Positions 36,568 to 47,470 of a stretch of 64,000 nt of DNA are shown one piece after another. The notes beneath the pieces were generated by a model. The model was not told the origin of the DNA. It searched no databases and was given only the letters and a program-made list of their open reading frames with translations. Every line of letters starts with the position of its first letter. The first letter of the stretch is position 1. Made by a program: the position numbers and the translations under genes. Origin of the DNA: Micromussa lordhowensis (Eukaryota > Cnidaria > Anthozoa > Scleractinia > Lobophylliidae); contig OZ026606.1 of NCBI GenBank assembly GCA_964020085.1, forward strand, positions 15,524,349-15,588,348. The letters are read 5' to 3'.

Positions 36568-37252
36568 TGGGGCTCGAACCCTCGACCTCCCGCACAGCAG
36601 ACTGGCGCTCTACCAACTGAGCTAACCAGGCGTCGGTTAGTTAGTTTACATCCTTTAAAACATCTTTTTAACGTAGTTGAAAATGCTATTTGACGGAGTT
36701 AACTACAAGGAGCACAAGTCTTGCCTTCGCGGATAGCGGTGTCTAGATCTGTGTGTGCGCCAGGATTCCACACATTCTTGGACCACTGGGCGTTGTAGTA
36801 GTTTTTGCACTGAGTCAGTGTTTTTCATGAGCATTAGTAAGTCCTCAGATACAATACAAAAAATGTCCTCTTTTTAAAAACACTGTGCAGTGAATAAATG
36901 GATGAATCTAATGACAATTTTGGCTTAAGTTTGTTCATTTTCTTCCTTCAGTGGTGAAAAAGCTTTCAAGAAGATGTCAGCATCTTTTGGCTGGGCCAAG
37001 TTTCCCATGATTCACAGAATCGGTGGAGTTGACAAAAACATTCCTATGACAATGATCCATGGTTCAGAGTCTTGGATTGATGATTCCACAAGTTACGAAA
37101 CTAAATATCTTCGAAGTGGTAGTTTTGTCGATGTTCAAGTCATTCCAGAAGCAGGACACCATGTTTACGCAGATCAGCCTGACGCGTTCAATCTGATGGT
37201 AGATAAAATTTGTCGCAAAGAGGACGAAAAGATTGATGTTGTTGTGAATTGA
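28176..37252 (+). CDS. ABHD4: ABHD4/ABHD5-family alpha/beta hydrolase, paralogue 1
   Basis: Five exons: 28176-28222, 28315-28421, 29569-30087, 36084-36198 and 36952-37252; 362 residues, against about 342-349 in vertebrates. The N-terminus has [13 protein letters not shown], a reduced form of the Trp-rich lipid-droplet segment. Then IWTLKFN, the oxyanion motif [19 protein letters not shown], the nucleophile elbow GHSFGG with Ser, [13 protein letters not shown], then HGSESWID and the catalytic His motif [10 protein letters not shown], which also forms HX4D. ABHD4 is a (lyso)N-acyl-phosphatidylethanolamine lipase; ABHD5 (CGI-58) is an inactive ATGL co-activator with Asn at the nucleophile. Ser here suggests an active hydrolase. 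Exon phases equal those of the tandem copy at 40618-44861. Intron 3 is 6 kb and full of mobile DNA. The symbol marks the active-type motif; orthology to ABHD4 versus ABHD5 is unresolved. Confidence 0.93.
30516..32206. mobile_element. Large palindrome, two 800 bp arms, carrying integrase-like gene fragments
   Basis: The left arm 30516-31315 and right arm 31407-32206 are reverse complements with few mismatches and a 91 bp spacer. The minus-strand frame 31402-31163 crosses the spacer into the left arm and reads [20 protein letters not shown] then [16 protein letters not shown]. The plus-strand frame 31440-31874 repeats the same segment in the right arm. This looks like the helix-turn-helix region found N-terminal to the integrase core in eukaryotic rve-type transposon proteins; the core itself is absent. 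It lies in intron 3 of ABHD paralogue 1. Confidence 0.75.
32334..32368. repeat. (CAGTGAGT)n short tandem repeat
   Basis: Four units of CAGTGAGT inside the LINE 3' region. Confidence 0.85.
32640..33330. repeat. About 309 bp tandem repeat, 2.2 copies
   Basis: TTAGTTACAA starts at 32651, 32961 and 33269, giving periods of 310 and 308. Each unit holds two related halves, marked by GAGTAAATTCAATTAGA followed by either CGTC or GCTGGC. It lies within the presumed 3' UTR of the LINE. Confidence 0.8.
34025..35798 (-). pseudogene. LINE ORF2 fragment: reverse transcriptase C-half and C-terminal domain
   Basis: On the minus strand the frame enters at RT motif B ([14 protein letters not shown]), passes the catalytic [12 protein letters not shown], and continues to FLWKGVDKV and a Cys-rich segment [18 protein letters not shown], the usual C-terminal order of L1/Tx1-type ORF2. 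The open frames 35745-35227, 35237-34335 and 34372-34025 overlap in different frames, so at least two frameshifts separate them. The endonuclease and RT fingers are missing because of 5' truncation. It encodes no functional product. Confidence 0.85.
36023..36049. repeat. (GAT)n microsatellite
   Basis: Eight GAT units end 34 bases before exon 4 of ABHD paralogue 1. Confidence 0.85.
36242..36632 (-). mobile_element. tRNA-derived SINE
   Basis: On the minus strand the head reads CGCCTGGTTAGCTCAGTTGG (A box TAGCTCAGTTGG), and GGTTCGAGCCCC gives the B box about 40 bases on. The anticodon arm does not fold properly, and a body of about 300 bp follows with GACGTTAAAGAACCC-type sequence, so it is a SINE rather than a tRNA gene. 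It lies in intron 4 of ABHD paralogue 1. Confidence 0.75.
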
Positions 37253-37739
37253 GTGAAAAACCAAAAGAGAAAACTCGAGAGCGTTATTATCTTGAATAAT
37301 AGGCCTTCAATGCGGTGCAAGGGGCTACAGTTACAAAGCCCTCAGCACGCATTTCGTACCTGTAATAAGAAGGTAGTCAAGTAGCAGTAAAGCTGTTTAT
37401 TTCCTGGGGTTGCACAGCATATGATTTTAGCATGATAAACCATACTTTTAACTGAAACAGGTATGTGCATTCATCATGAAAGTTTTAGTTAGTGTCGTAT
37501 GTCTGTGTTCATGCATAACCATCTTCATTTCTACAGAAATGATTTTATTTAATAAATACATCGAAACTCCATTTTAAGCAATTCAAAATTGACATAACAT
37601 GTGACTATAAGAAAAACTATGTTTGTATTCACTTTATGTCAGAAAAGCTCATTTTAGTTTGTCTTCAATCATTGTGTATTAGGGAAATTAGGTACTCATA
37701 TTTAACTGAGAAGTGAGAAGAATTGTTTAAAATTGTGTA

Positions 37740-37745
37740 AATAAA
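37740..37745 (+). terminator. Candidate polyadenylation signal, ABHD paralogue 1
   Basis: AATAAA lies 488 bases after the stop. An earlier AATAAA at 37551-37556 is an equal alternative. Confidence 0.4.
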
Positions 37746-38128
37746 CGTTTTTGAAAACTTCTATTTGTTTCTTTGTTTTCAATATTTACTCGGTGGACAT
37801 GTGGCAAATGTGCGACAGGCGTACTGGCATCTTGAACCTCTTCCCCGAAAACATCACACCATGCCAAAATACGTGAGTTTTTAAATCGGGATACAAACGC
37901 ACTGCAATTACAGACCATAGCAGTAAAAACAGAAAAGCATTGACAATTTGTCACGCCTAATGAAACTGTTATAATTCCAAAAAGAGTTCTTTTGAATCCT
38001 TGCATACTCTATGTCCTCGATCGACAGCCCAGTGAAATCAGAAACCTATAAAAGAAAAAAGTTATTTCTTCCTCGTACGAAAACTTCAAGAAAAATTTGA
38101 AACGGCTTCTAATTGTGCTCTTTTCAGA

Positions 38129-38304
38129 GCAGCCTGCATCCTCGGAGACCCAGGGGCTGCTAGCTTCGGGCGTGTGATCATTTTCCTTCAAGAGCGGAAG
38201 AGCAGCGCTCTTGAAGCAAACTTCGCCTGAAAATGATCGCTCGCCCGAAAATATCGCATCTTCTTGACTAGCAGCCCCTGGGTCTCCGAGGGTGAGTAGG
38301 CTGC
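38129..38304. mobile_element. Hairpin MITE, 176 bp
   Basis: GCAGCCTGCATCCTCGGAGA at the left and TCTCCGAGGGTGAGTAGGCTGC at the right are inverted, as are inner blocks (CCAGGGGCTGCTAG / CTAGCAGCCCCTGG). The centre adds CTTCAAGAGC / GCTCTTGAAG. Confidence 0.8.
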
Positions 38305-38952
38305 GAATAAGCTCCCGGCGATGACGGAAAAAAACCTTCGGCGAGCGTCGAAGCGAGCCGACGAGCGCGAAACTGAAGAAAGTTCGGAGAGCGAAGTGAT
38401 CGCCTTAGCTATTTTTAGAACCACCACAAAAACAAAATTCTTGGTCTTCCCTCATATCATTTGACTTTAACTCCTTTATGGCAAGGCAAATGTCAAAGAA
38501 AGTAGGCTATAAGCCTGAAACCTTTTGGACTCTAAGGTCTAAAAGAACGCCGCCATGCGCATCGCGAGCGAAATGCAGTAGACGGGAAAACAAAACTTCT
38601 CACTGGAAGCACTGTCCGGAAATAGTGTCAGATTGCTCATCAAACCGGTTTTGCCGTTAGAGAAAAAGAGCTAGTTTTAGGCCTGTGTGCAGATGAACAA
38701 TGTACCTTATTAAAGGAAATTAACACTCCACGATTCGAAATTAACGCGAATCGTTAAAATTCGCGTTAATTTAAGTCGCGTTGATTTAATTTCCGCGACG
38801 TTAATTGAGTGCAGCGTTGATTTCCGCGCTCTTATTTTCCAGTATTTTAACCCCAATTTTGGAACCTGTCCAGACATTCTTGACACCTAAAAAACATTAA
38901 CTACAGGCTTTATTTCTTTCCATTTACCCTTAATTTTTCATCTTTCACAAAG

Positions 38953-39143
38953 CTAATGCGAAGGTTTACAAAATATTTCGAGATCATCTTCATCGTTGTC
39001 GCTGTCAGAAGTGATGTCAATAGCTTCTGCTTTGATTTCGGCCAAGATATATTTCGAATCGTCAACGTAGTCTTTCCCGACAGAATATGAGACTTCCTCT
39101 GTTCTCTCTTTTAAAATCGCCAGACTTCTCGCATATTGCTCCA
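38953..39143 (-). CDS. Possible terminal exon of an unknown gene
   Basis: On the minus strand, after a plausible acceptor TTTCTGTCCAG, 63 codons run open to a stop. They start EQYARSLAILKERTE, include YVDDSKYILAEIKAE and have an acidic Ser/Asp tail (ITSDSDNDEDDLEIF). The composition looks coding and the acidic tail is typical of a nuclear protein C-terminus. I recognise no family, and no upstream exon was found between here and 40617. Confidence 0.3.
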
Positions 39144-39399
39144 CTGGACAGAAACGACCAAGTAACAGAAGTAACCCCTACGTTTAGAATTATGCGAATA
39201 TGCTTATTTCAAAATGGAAGGGTGCTCCGTGACTTCGCCTTACCAGGAAAAACTCAGAAAACATAAACACCTTTACATATAAAAACACTAAAAAGTCCCT
39301 TCGAAATCAGCAGAAATGACTGTGAAATCATTTCGGGTTTGGCAAACTAACATTCGTGCTCGATCGGGAGACAAGCTTTATTTCGGAGAGCAGTGTTAA

Positions 39400-39624
39400 G
39401 GCTGCGTTCACACTTGGTTCCCGAGCACTGGCGTCTGCGGGGCACCGACAAAAAAATATTGTGTTGTACCATTTAGTACCCGAGTACAAGGTCGAGACTT
39501 TGTACGCGGGTAGGGGCATAGCTGTGCCCGAATTCTGGTTTGAGTACTTGGAAAAGAGGTTTTTCACATTAGTGCCAGCGAAATGTACTCGGACACTGTG
39601 CTCGGGCACCAAGTGTGAGTAGCC
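39400..39624. mobile_element. PIF/Harbinger-type MITE
   Basis: Ends GGCTGCGTTCACACTTGGT and ACCAAGTGTGAGTAGCC are inverted with minor mismatches, and TAA flanks each side (39397-39399 and 39625-39627). A 3 bp TWA duplication fits PIF/Harbinger elements. Length 225 bp, no coding content. Confidence 0.75.
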
Positions 39625-40617
39625 TAAGACTGTATGGAGAAATAAAACTCACTGGGGAATTTTTCTGTGGTGGGCTATCCCTTGGTTTTGATCGTGCTGT
39701 TGCTTCTTCTTCTTCTTCTTTTATTTATCTCATACTGTGTGACGTTCATTTATTCAGTTTTCGGCAACGGATATGGTTAAAATTGTAACGACAGAAGTTA
39801 TAGTTAGTTTTAAGTCGACCAATATCCAGTTACGTACCTCAAATAACGACCTACAATTCAGCAGGCACACGTTTTCGGATTGCGAGCTAGACCTTGAAAC
39901 GATTTTTCTTATTCTTACTGAAATCATTCAGAAAGTCCATAGATTTAACCCTAGAACAATTATGGCAACCATTTTTTTCGGGCGCTCCCTGCTTCGCCGA
40001 GCAACTTCATGTATACTGTCTCGACAGTATATCTCAGCATATTTCCCCTTACTAAAACAACAACTGCAACTAGTTATTTTAAAATAATATTTTGTCTCAG
40101 CACCTCCTCTCGCTAAAAGACAACAACAACTGAAACTAGTAACAAGCTAAAAAAAACATTTTTTTGTTGAAAAAGACAACAGTTGGCTGACTTCAGCATC
40201 TTGAAACGGTTTCATTTCAAAATATTCGTCATAGATTTTGCACAGAAAAAATGGTATCGTGTGACTGGCAGAAGGTACAAATTCTAAAGTTCTGGGGGCT
40301 TCATGCAGACGTCCAAAGTCCATGCAGTAGGCAGACTAAATCGACTAACTGGACACCCGGCCTGAAAATATCCCTTATTGGCACAGAAAGATAATTTGTA
40401 ACCTTTCCCGCCTCTTTCTGCCTAGTCATTGACCCAGCTATCATTCGCTTGTCAATCAAGAGTACACTCAAGGTCAAGGGCGCATGTGTTGTAAACTTCG
40501 CGTGACGTAACATAGCATAAATTTTCACGACACGACAAACACAAGCTACATATTTGTAAACAACGCTGGAGTATGAGGGGAAGATGACAAGGAATTCGAC
40601 CAGCTTCGATTGAAAAC

Positions 40618-43600
40618 ATGCAAGAAACGGAAGACCAAGGGTATGAATATGATCCAGTGTTTCACTCATGTCCTCTGTCAACAAATTCTCTTATTTGTAG
40701 AAGGCTTTCTGCCGAAGATTCAAAACTTAGCGTCATGCACGTTTTTTCACAGCACTGACGAGGGGGGAGCGAATTGGTTTTCTGGCTGGTTCAATTGGTG
40801 TCCAACCTCTGAGAAATTGCTGGAAATCGCTGAGTCTCAAATATTAGAAAGTGAGTGTTTAAGTGTTTACCGTTCGACTGTAATATATATATATTTTTAA
40901 ACCAAATTAACACGTGTAACCTACAAGTTCCGTTATCGACAACGATCGACGTAAACCTCGTGAAAGGTAACATTTTCTTTAGGTTTTTGATATCAGTTTC
41001 AGTTCGTTCTGTGGTCAAGAATTTGTAATTAATCCTTTTGCATTTTTTTCCAAGGTTGTAACATTGCAAAGATTTCAGTTTAGAGTTATTTCGCTTCAAA
41101 TGGTATAGGCATTATCGACAAACGATGTCAGTATGCATTAATCATGTGACTAAAATCCATACGTCTGATCTGTTGTCGCGAATATTTATCAGAATAGATA
41201 TTTCACATCAAAGAGAAATGATCGAACGTTTAGCCTCTCGACAACCCTAAAAGAGCATACCTGTATCTCGAACTTTCCCTTTTTCCTTTCTCTTAGAAAC
41301 CCAGTCGTCTTATGAAAGCGAATTTGTACCTTTGGCAAATGGACACAGGATATGGACGTTAAAATTCAATCCAAGGGCTCGAAGAGTGCCGCTAGTCTTG
41401 ATTCATGGGTTTGGAGGAGGTGTGGGTTTGTGGGCGATGAACTTTGACGCCCTTTCTCAGAATAGGACTGTGTATGCTTTCGACATGTTGGGCTTTGGCC
41501 GCAGCTCGCGACCACAGTTAAGCACAGATCCAGTCGAGGCCGAAGAGCAATTTGTGGACTCCATTGAGAGATGGCGGGAGCAGATCGGACTGGACAAATT
41601 TGTTCTCTTAGGGCACAGCCTTGGTGGCTTCTTAGCAAGTTCCTATGCTCTCAAGTACCCCTCCAGAATCCAGCATCTGATTCTAGCTGATCCTTGGGGA
41701 TTCCCTGTTAAACCCACTGAAGATAATATAAATAGACATATTCCAGTGTGGGTTAAGTTTTTAGGAGCTGTTCTCAGTCCTTTTAATCCACTGGCAGGAT
41801 TGCGTGCCGCCGGTCCTTGGGGTAAGTATTGCATATGTAAATTTACACATGCACACTGTCAAGGGAGGCGCGGTGGCTTCATGGTTAGTGTGCTCGACTC
41901 TGGAGCGAGTGCTTTGGGTTCGAGCCCTGGCCTGGGACATTGCGTTGTGTTCTTAGGCAAGACACTACTCTCACAGTGCCTCTCTCCACCCAGGTGTATA
42001 AATGGGTACCGGCAAATTTAATGCTGGGGGTAGCCCTGCGATGGACTGGCATCCTATCCAGGGGGGAGTAGAAATATCCCTAGTCGCTTCATGCAACGGA
42101 AACCGGGATACCTGTAAGTGCCGGCCTGATGGGCCACTTGGCTCATATGTCTCTGGGGTTTATAAAATATACACGATGGTATACTTTGTATGCCCCAGTA
42201 AGGTTGCATACATGTGTGAAATAAGAGGGCTAAATCTCAAACTATAACTGTAAATTACATTTGGTATTTTTCACTGGATACCAGGCAAGATTGTCTTGGT
42301 TGGTCTGGAGGAGAAGCTAAACTCCTAGTGGTGCAAGGAGGACAGGGGGCTCAGAACCTCCTACTTCTCCTACTTTTATCTCCTGACTCCTGCCCTTGAT
42401 AGTCCTTCTCATGTCCCCTGTAGACTGGGATGCTCTAAACACATTCTAGTCATTTAGTTGCACAATCCTTGGTCGTTTCCTTTTGTTTTCAGCCTTGCTC
42501 CTCTCATTCGCGTCTTTTGATGGCTTAAGCGACAACATTTCATGACCTATGACTTAACTGCCATCAAACAAACTTATTTACTGCCCTTATGCTGGCTGGC
42601 ATGTAGGGCAGCAACATCGATCTCCAACTCCTATTTGTTATGGGCTAACTTCTGGATGTTACGCCAGTTGTGCTTAAGGGTCTTCAGCTCTCCCTCCCAC
42701 CGCCGTCAAAAGGTTTCTAATTTTACCGGAAGTAAGCCTCGGTTTCCTAGCCCAAGGGCAAATTTTCTTTTGCTCATCAGGCCAAAGATTAGCATTTTGC
42801 ATTTCTATCCTGCTTCCCACCCTCTGTGAACTCCAACCTCCCATCCTTTCCTCTCCCACCTCCTGTCCCCTATTCTCCCGGGCTCCTGTCCCACTGTTTC
42901 CTCACCTGGATGGGCTTATGAAGAAACTGGCAGTAAGTTTTTGTCAGAGCCAATGTACTGTCTTTCTCCTTCAGTCCTTAGGACTAGAATAGACATCACC
43001 TTAACTTCACCTATCTGTAGATTGTGGGAGGTCTGGTGATCTAATGGGTAACACCCTGGATTAGGCCTGGACTCCAGCACTGGTTGGATTCTTGGGCAAG
43101 TGAAGATACTTTACTCTGATCTTGTCTTTATGTACCCAGAAGTGTATTAAGTGATTACCAGAAAATGAATACTGGTGGGTAACCCTGCGAAGGTCGCTTT
43201 TATTCCATTAGGAGCGTAGTGGAAAAATTCTCAGCTGCATTATGTTCTGAAAAGTAGAGATTTGCACTGACCTGATGAACTGTTCTTGTGGATAGGTGAC
43301 AAAAAAATCTCTCCCAATGATAATTGATTTTATTTGTTTTAACCCAAAGGTCCTTCACTGGTGCGGCAATTCAGGCCTGACTTTCAAAGAAAGTTTTCCA
43401 GTATGCTTTCAGATGATACCATTTTTAACTATATTTACCACTGTAATGCACAAGTACCAAGGTAAGGTGCTGTACATAGTGACTTTCTCATTTAAAACAC
43501 TTTGTATCATTATTTTATATATTTTAATTTATATTTTATTTAGGGAAGTATTTAGGGTTGTTACACTTGTGAGACCATGGCAACTCAACCTTATAACATG

Positions 43601-44861
43601 TATGCACTTGTCTCAGTTCTGGGCTTTTCTTTTGTAGGAACATGGAGTGTAAAATTGTGTAAAATTGTGTAATTTGAGTTACATAATAGTAAGAGCACTT
43701 TTCCACTTGAGCATGGGAAAACCAAAACCATAGTAAACATTATAGCCAAACACAAAGGATGCCGTCAATCCATTGAGTCAATCAATCACAACTCCGAGCA
43801 AATATATCTAACTGATGCAAAGCCATAGAAAATGTGTCTGAGCAAGTCGTGATTGGTTTGGTTTTGTTTCGAATTGCATGACAAAGTGGCACATGTCAAG
43901 TTTTTTTTAAGCCACTTGGGTAGGATTAGCCTCCTATGCAGACGCTCTTTGGGCTTGTCACGCAATCTTTCTCCTGGGGGAGGAAAATTGCATGATGAGC
44001 CCAAAGAACGTCTGCACAGAGGCTAGGATAGAATCTATGTAGGCCCATTGTACAGTTGCAGTCACATGGTACAAAATCAACCATGCTTTGGTGAAACTTG
44101 TATCCAGAGCCCACTTCCCCCTTTACTAGTGGTCAGGAAATTGCAAAGCTGTTCATGTTTGATGGCTGGTCAAAGGGGATGGGGCTCGGTACGAGATTGT
44201 GCTCGGCCAGTGAAGTATTGCATTCTGCAATGGGTCACGGAAAACTAAGGCAAGTCAAGCTGGATGTCCCACGGTGTAACTTGCAGCTCAGCTTGTCAGA
44301 TTAAGCACCATGTGACCACGTCACTGCTAGAGCTTACTGTGTCCCACAGGAAAAAATTTCCCGACGCTGAAGCAGGTTCCCATTATGATAAATCCTTTAT
44401 CAACCACGCTTGTTAGGTCAAGATGGCTGTATAGTGACCTTGTTCTTTTCTTTCTGTGTCGTTGAACATGCAAAAAAAATGTCCAGCCATCTTGACTGAA
44501 CAAGCTTAATGGTCAATGACTCATATGTATAATCCTGCTTTCTGTTATTCTTTGCAGTGGGGAAACAGCTTTCAAGAATATGACCATTCCATATGGCTGG
44601 GCCAGACATCCTATGATTTACAGAATTGGCAGTGTAGACAAAAATATACCTATTACTATGATATATGGATCACGATCGTGGATTGATCACAGCACAGGGA
44701 AAGAAACCAAGGAAAGGCGTAGTGGGTGTTATGTTGATGTTCAAGTTATAACATGTGCTGGGCACCATGTTTATGTAGACCAGCCGGACAAGTTTAATGA
44801 GTTAGTTGAGCAAATATGTCAAAATGTTGATGGCGATGACAACAATGGCGATGATATGTAA
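40618..44861 (+). CDS. ABHD5: ABHD4/ABHD5-family alpha/beta hydrolase, paralogue 2
   Basis: Five exons: 40618-40640, 40753-40850, 41297-41821, 43350-43461 and 44558-44861; 353 residues. The N-terminus keeps three tryptophans in [13 protein letters not shown], the segment that anchors ABHD5 on lipid droplets. It then has [27 protein letters not shown], the nucleophile elbow [39 protein letters not shown] and [10 protein letters not shown]. The nucleophile is Ser, as in ABHD4 lipases. The Arg of YGSRSW and the Gly of AGHH match two positions reported in mammalian ABHD5 as needed to activate ATGL (from memory). It may therefore be an active lipase, an ATGL co-activator, or both. Intron positions and phases equal paralogue 1, so the pair arose by tandem gene duplication. 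A short exon 1 (ATG plus 20 bases) is chosen because its phase fits and it matches paralogue 1. The symbol marks resemblance, not proven orthology. Confidence 0.92.
41862..42165 (+). mobile_element. SINE, best-preserved copy
   Basis: A-box-like GTGGCTTCATGGTTAGTG is followed by a B box GGTTCGAGCCC (41917-41927), then a body with CAGTGCCTCTCTCCACCCAG and GATGGACTGGCATCC, ending near GGCCTGATGGGCCACTTGGC. Related copies occur at 14275, 22550, 26378, 43021, 47887 and 53111. It begins just after the exon 3 donor of ABHD paralogue 2. Confidence 0.8.
42166..43020. other. Intron sequence, no gene seen
   Basis: Part of intron 3 of ABHD paralogue 2. It is C/T-rich with short open frames on both strands that lack motifs. 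Confidence 0.5.
43021..43215 (+). mobile_element. Diverged SINE copy
   Basis: The order of blocks (GGTGATCTAATGGGTAACAC head, TTCTTGGGCAAGTGAAGATAC, then GGGTAACCCTGCGAAGG) follows the 41862 SINE with many changes. Confidence 0.4.
43927..44025. mobile_element. Hairpin MITE, 99 bp
   Basis: TAGCCTCCTATGCAGACGCT and its near reverse complement AACGTCTGCACAGAGGCTA enclose a short loop; inner blocks CTTTGGGCTTGTC / GATGAGCCCAAAG also pair. Intron 4 of ABHD paralogue 2. Confidence 0.85.
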
Positions 44862-45452
44862 CAATATTTTTTGTAGACCTGTCCATCAGCACCTGTTGTT
44901 GATTGCCATTATAGTTGTGTTCTTATGCCTTAAACTTTCACATGGTGTAGATTTTCACTTACTTAGCAACTTCCAATTCACAAACAAATGTTAATGAAAA
45001 CAGAAGGTATCAGGGGAAGGTAAACATAATATTTACTGGAGTTAAGGAGATACAAGGTTAAGGTCATTGCATTCTATATTTGAGAATTTGAGCACAGGGC
45101 TTATTATTTATAGATCTCCAAAAAATAATTTTTAGTTATTACAATTTGGTTCAGAAGTGGGTCAGAGATTATATAACAGGTATATTTTAGCACAATATTG
45201 TTACTTAAATACTAGGTAGTTAATTGCATAGAGCTACAGTTGTGTAGGTGAAATCACAGGTTTTCAGAAATTTGCATGTATATTGCCCATGTCGTGTTGT
45301 AATAAGGTGAAGTCTATAAACACATTTCATATTATTAGGGATTTATTGACCATACTTCTTATTTTTTTAATGCTACAATTATTGTACATGTAGATTATAT
45401 TCAAGGTGAAACTATATCTACAGGCTAAGTATCATTTCTGTAACTTCTTCTC

Positions 45453-45473
45453 AATAAAGAATTGGAAAATAAA
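45453..45473 (+). terminator. Candidate polyadenylation signals, ABHD paralogue 2
   Basis: Two AATAAA hexamers, at 45453-45458 and 45468-45473, about 600 bases after the stop. Confidence 0.5.
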
Positions 45474-46244
45474 GAATGGTTGTTATGTTGGCCATTGAGT
45501 TATCGTCAGAGCTGGATTTATATAATGTGTGGCACTAATTTTTGGGCGGAGTTTGATTTTGTGGGATCTAATCTAAAGTGTGTGATTTGAAAGACCAAGG
45601 AATTAATTAAGGAATTAATTATCATTGTTACACCTCCCAACTACAATACGTTTTCTGATTGGAGGAGAATGTGTCATGGGTAAAATCTCACAAACTCCCT
45701 AGGGAAACAACTTGAACTTTCAACTTGAACTTTTGTGACTAGGTTGTGCACCTTAAAACCATGGCAAATTTGTGTGCCAGCTGGCATTTCTATCTTTTAA
45801 CAACACTTGATGACTGGCCCCACGGGAATTTTTTTTTGCCATTGACCCTTAATGCAAACAAAACTCACTGTTTCCCTTGGGGCCAGTCATTAAGTACTTA
45901 TCACCAAGTTGTGTTATTACAACTTGCAGTGTAAAATTACAATATCATTTGATTTCTAATGCATATACACTGAAATATGCTTCATTAAAGCAAGCAAGTG
46001 GAAGTATTAGAGAGCAAGAAATGCCATGGAAACATAAGAAGTAGTTGAGCAGCTGTCACCATAGCTTCAGAGATTCCCGAAATTTATAAACTTAACTAAA
46101 AGTGCTGCATAGCATTGCAACCAGTTTTTAAATGTCAGTTTCACTTTGGAGTGAAATTTAGTATGGTTGATTTAACAGTTTATTTACAAAAGCCCCAGTG
46201 AACAAAATAACAGACCAATAAAACAGGGCCCCAAATACTTCATA

Positions 46245-47470
46245 AAACTATTTTTCGCACTATAATATATTGGATCGTAATCAAGGGTTTTCATGGTGTA
46301 CAGTGATTAGCCCTACGACCAACTCCAATGGAGGTGGTTGGTGTGCTATCGGGATTTTCCTTTCCCAGGCTAGTTGGCTTTTGGGCTAGCAGGTACTACC
46401 CCCTGGGTTTTGGTTTGGAGTTTTCCATCTCCTAGATGAGCTGCTTCTCATAGCTTAAGAACTCCATCTGCCCTTTTCTATCACCAGCCCACTTCCTGAG
46501 CTGATTACCCTGACGTAGTTCAGCCGGTTGGTCGACACCGTTGCCCGGGGTATGGCCGTTGCAATGCCTGCAACTTCTGGGAGCCATACGTCAGAGCTGG
46601 GCGTTGCAAGTGGACCAGTGCAGTTCAGCCACCCTGAGAAGGGTGCAAACGCTCCCTGCAAAAGTACTACCACCAGCAGACACCCCATACATATGGCCCT
46701 ATTCTCCCAGAGGAGATATAGGAAATAAGTCAAGCAAGTCAATATATTGGATCCCACAAAATAAAACTGAATGCTTGTGCATAGCCTGAAATGTTAGTCA
46801 TCACCCACTCTCAGCCTCAGTGCAGCTAGTTTGTGTAATTTTGTATTTTAGCTGGGATACACAATTGCCAAGGATTCTGTGATCAACTTGGTTGAGGAAA
46901 AAAGTGAATGCAAATGAATATAGCCCTAACGACATTTGAAATATAATTGACATTTGGCACAATTTATGCTAGTGCTAGAATAAAGCTATTCTTTGGCAGG
47001 GATGAGTATGAAATTTTAAAATCTATTTTTCAGCATAAAACTATTTTTCGCACTGTAATATATTGGATTCCACAAAATAAATGCTTGCGCATAGCCTGAA
47101 ATGTTAGTCATCACCCACCCTCAGCCTTAGTGTGGCTTATGTCCATAATAATCCTATAAGAAATATGATATCTTACTTACTGCTCTAAAAGAACACCAGG
47201 CAAAATTTTGCCTTTTAGCTGAGATACACAATTGCCAAGGATTCATGATCAACTTGGTTGAAGAAAAAAAAGTGAATATAAATGAATGTTGATATGTTCT
47301 CTAGGCCTAACGACATTTGAAATATAATTGACATTACGACATTTGAAATATAATTGACATCTGGTAAAATTTATACTAGTGCTAGAATAACGCTATTCTT
47401 TGACGGATGAGACTGTAAAATGTCTTGCCTGAAGGGGTCAGTATGAAATTTTAAATCTAATTTTCAGCAA
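46245..47470. repeat. Tandemly duplicated block, first copy split by an insertion
   Basis: The first unit (46245-46275 plus 46753-47035) and second unit (47036-47470) share AAAACTATTTTTCGCACT, ATAGCCTGAAATGTTAGTCA, ACACAATTGCCAAGGATTC and TTTGAAATATAATTGACAT. The second unit has an additional internal duplication of the last segment (about 47310-47362). Confidence 0.75.
46276..46740. mobile_element. 465 bp GC-rich insertion with 12 bp target-site duplication
   Basis: AATATATTGGAT at 46264-46275 is repeated at 46741-46752, and the 465 bp between is absent from the second copy of the surrounding tandem unit (47036 onward), which therefore shows the empty site. The insert is far more GC-rich than its flanks. 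It has no RT frame, and its family is not recognised; a 12 bp duplication suggests a retroposon. Confidence 0.75.

Larger units (their letters stand above)
37253..40617. other. Spacer between the two ABHD paralogues
   Basis: It holds the 3' UTR of paralogue 1 (AATAAA at 37551-37556 and 37740-37745), two MITEs, a possible minus-strand exon and otherwise unassigned sequence. No other exon is convincing. Confidence 0.55.

Noticed and set aside
36560..36632. Possible tRNA gene on the minus strand
   Set aside because: A and B boxes are present but the anticodon arm and acceptor stem do not fold, and a SINE body follows.
40301..40684. 127-codon minus-strand frame overlapping the ABHD paralogue 2 start
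   Set aside because: No recognised domain; it overlaps the promoter and exon 1 of a well-supported gene on the other strand.
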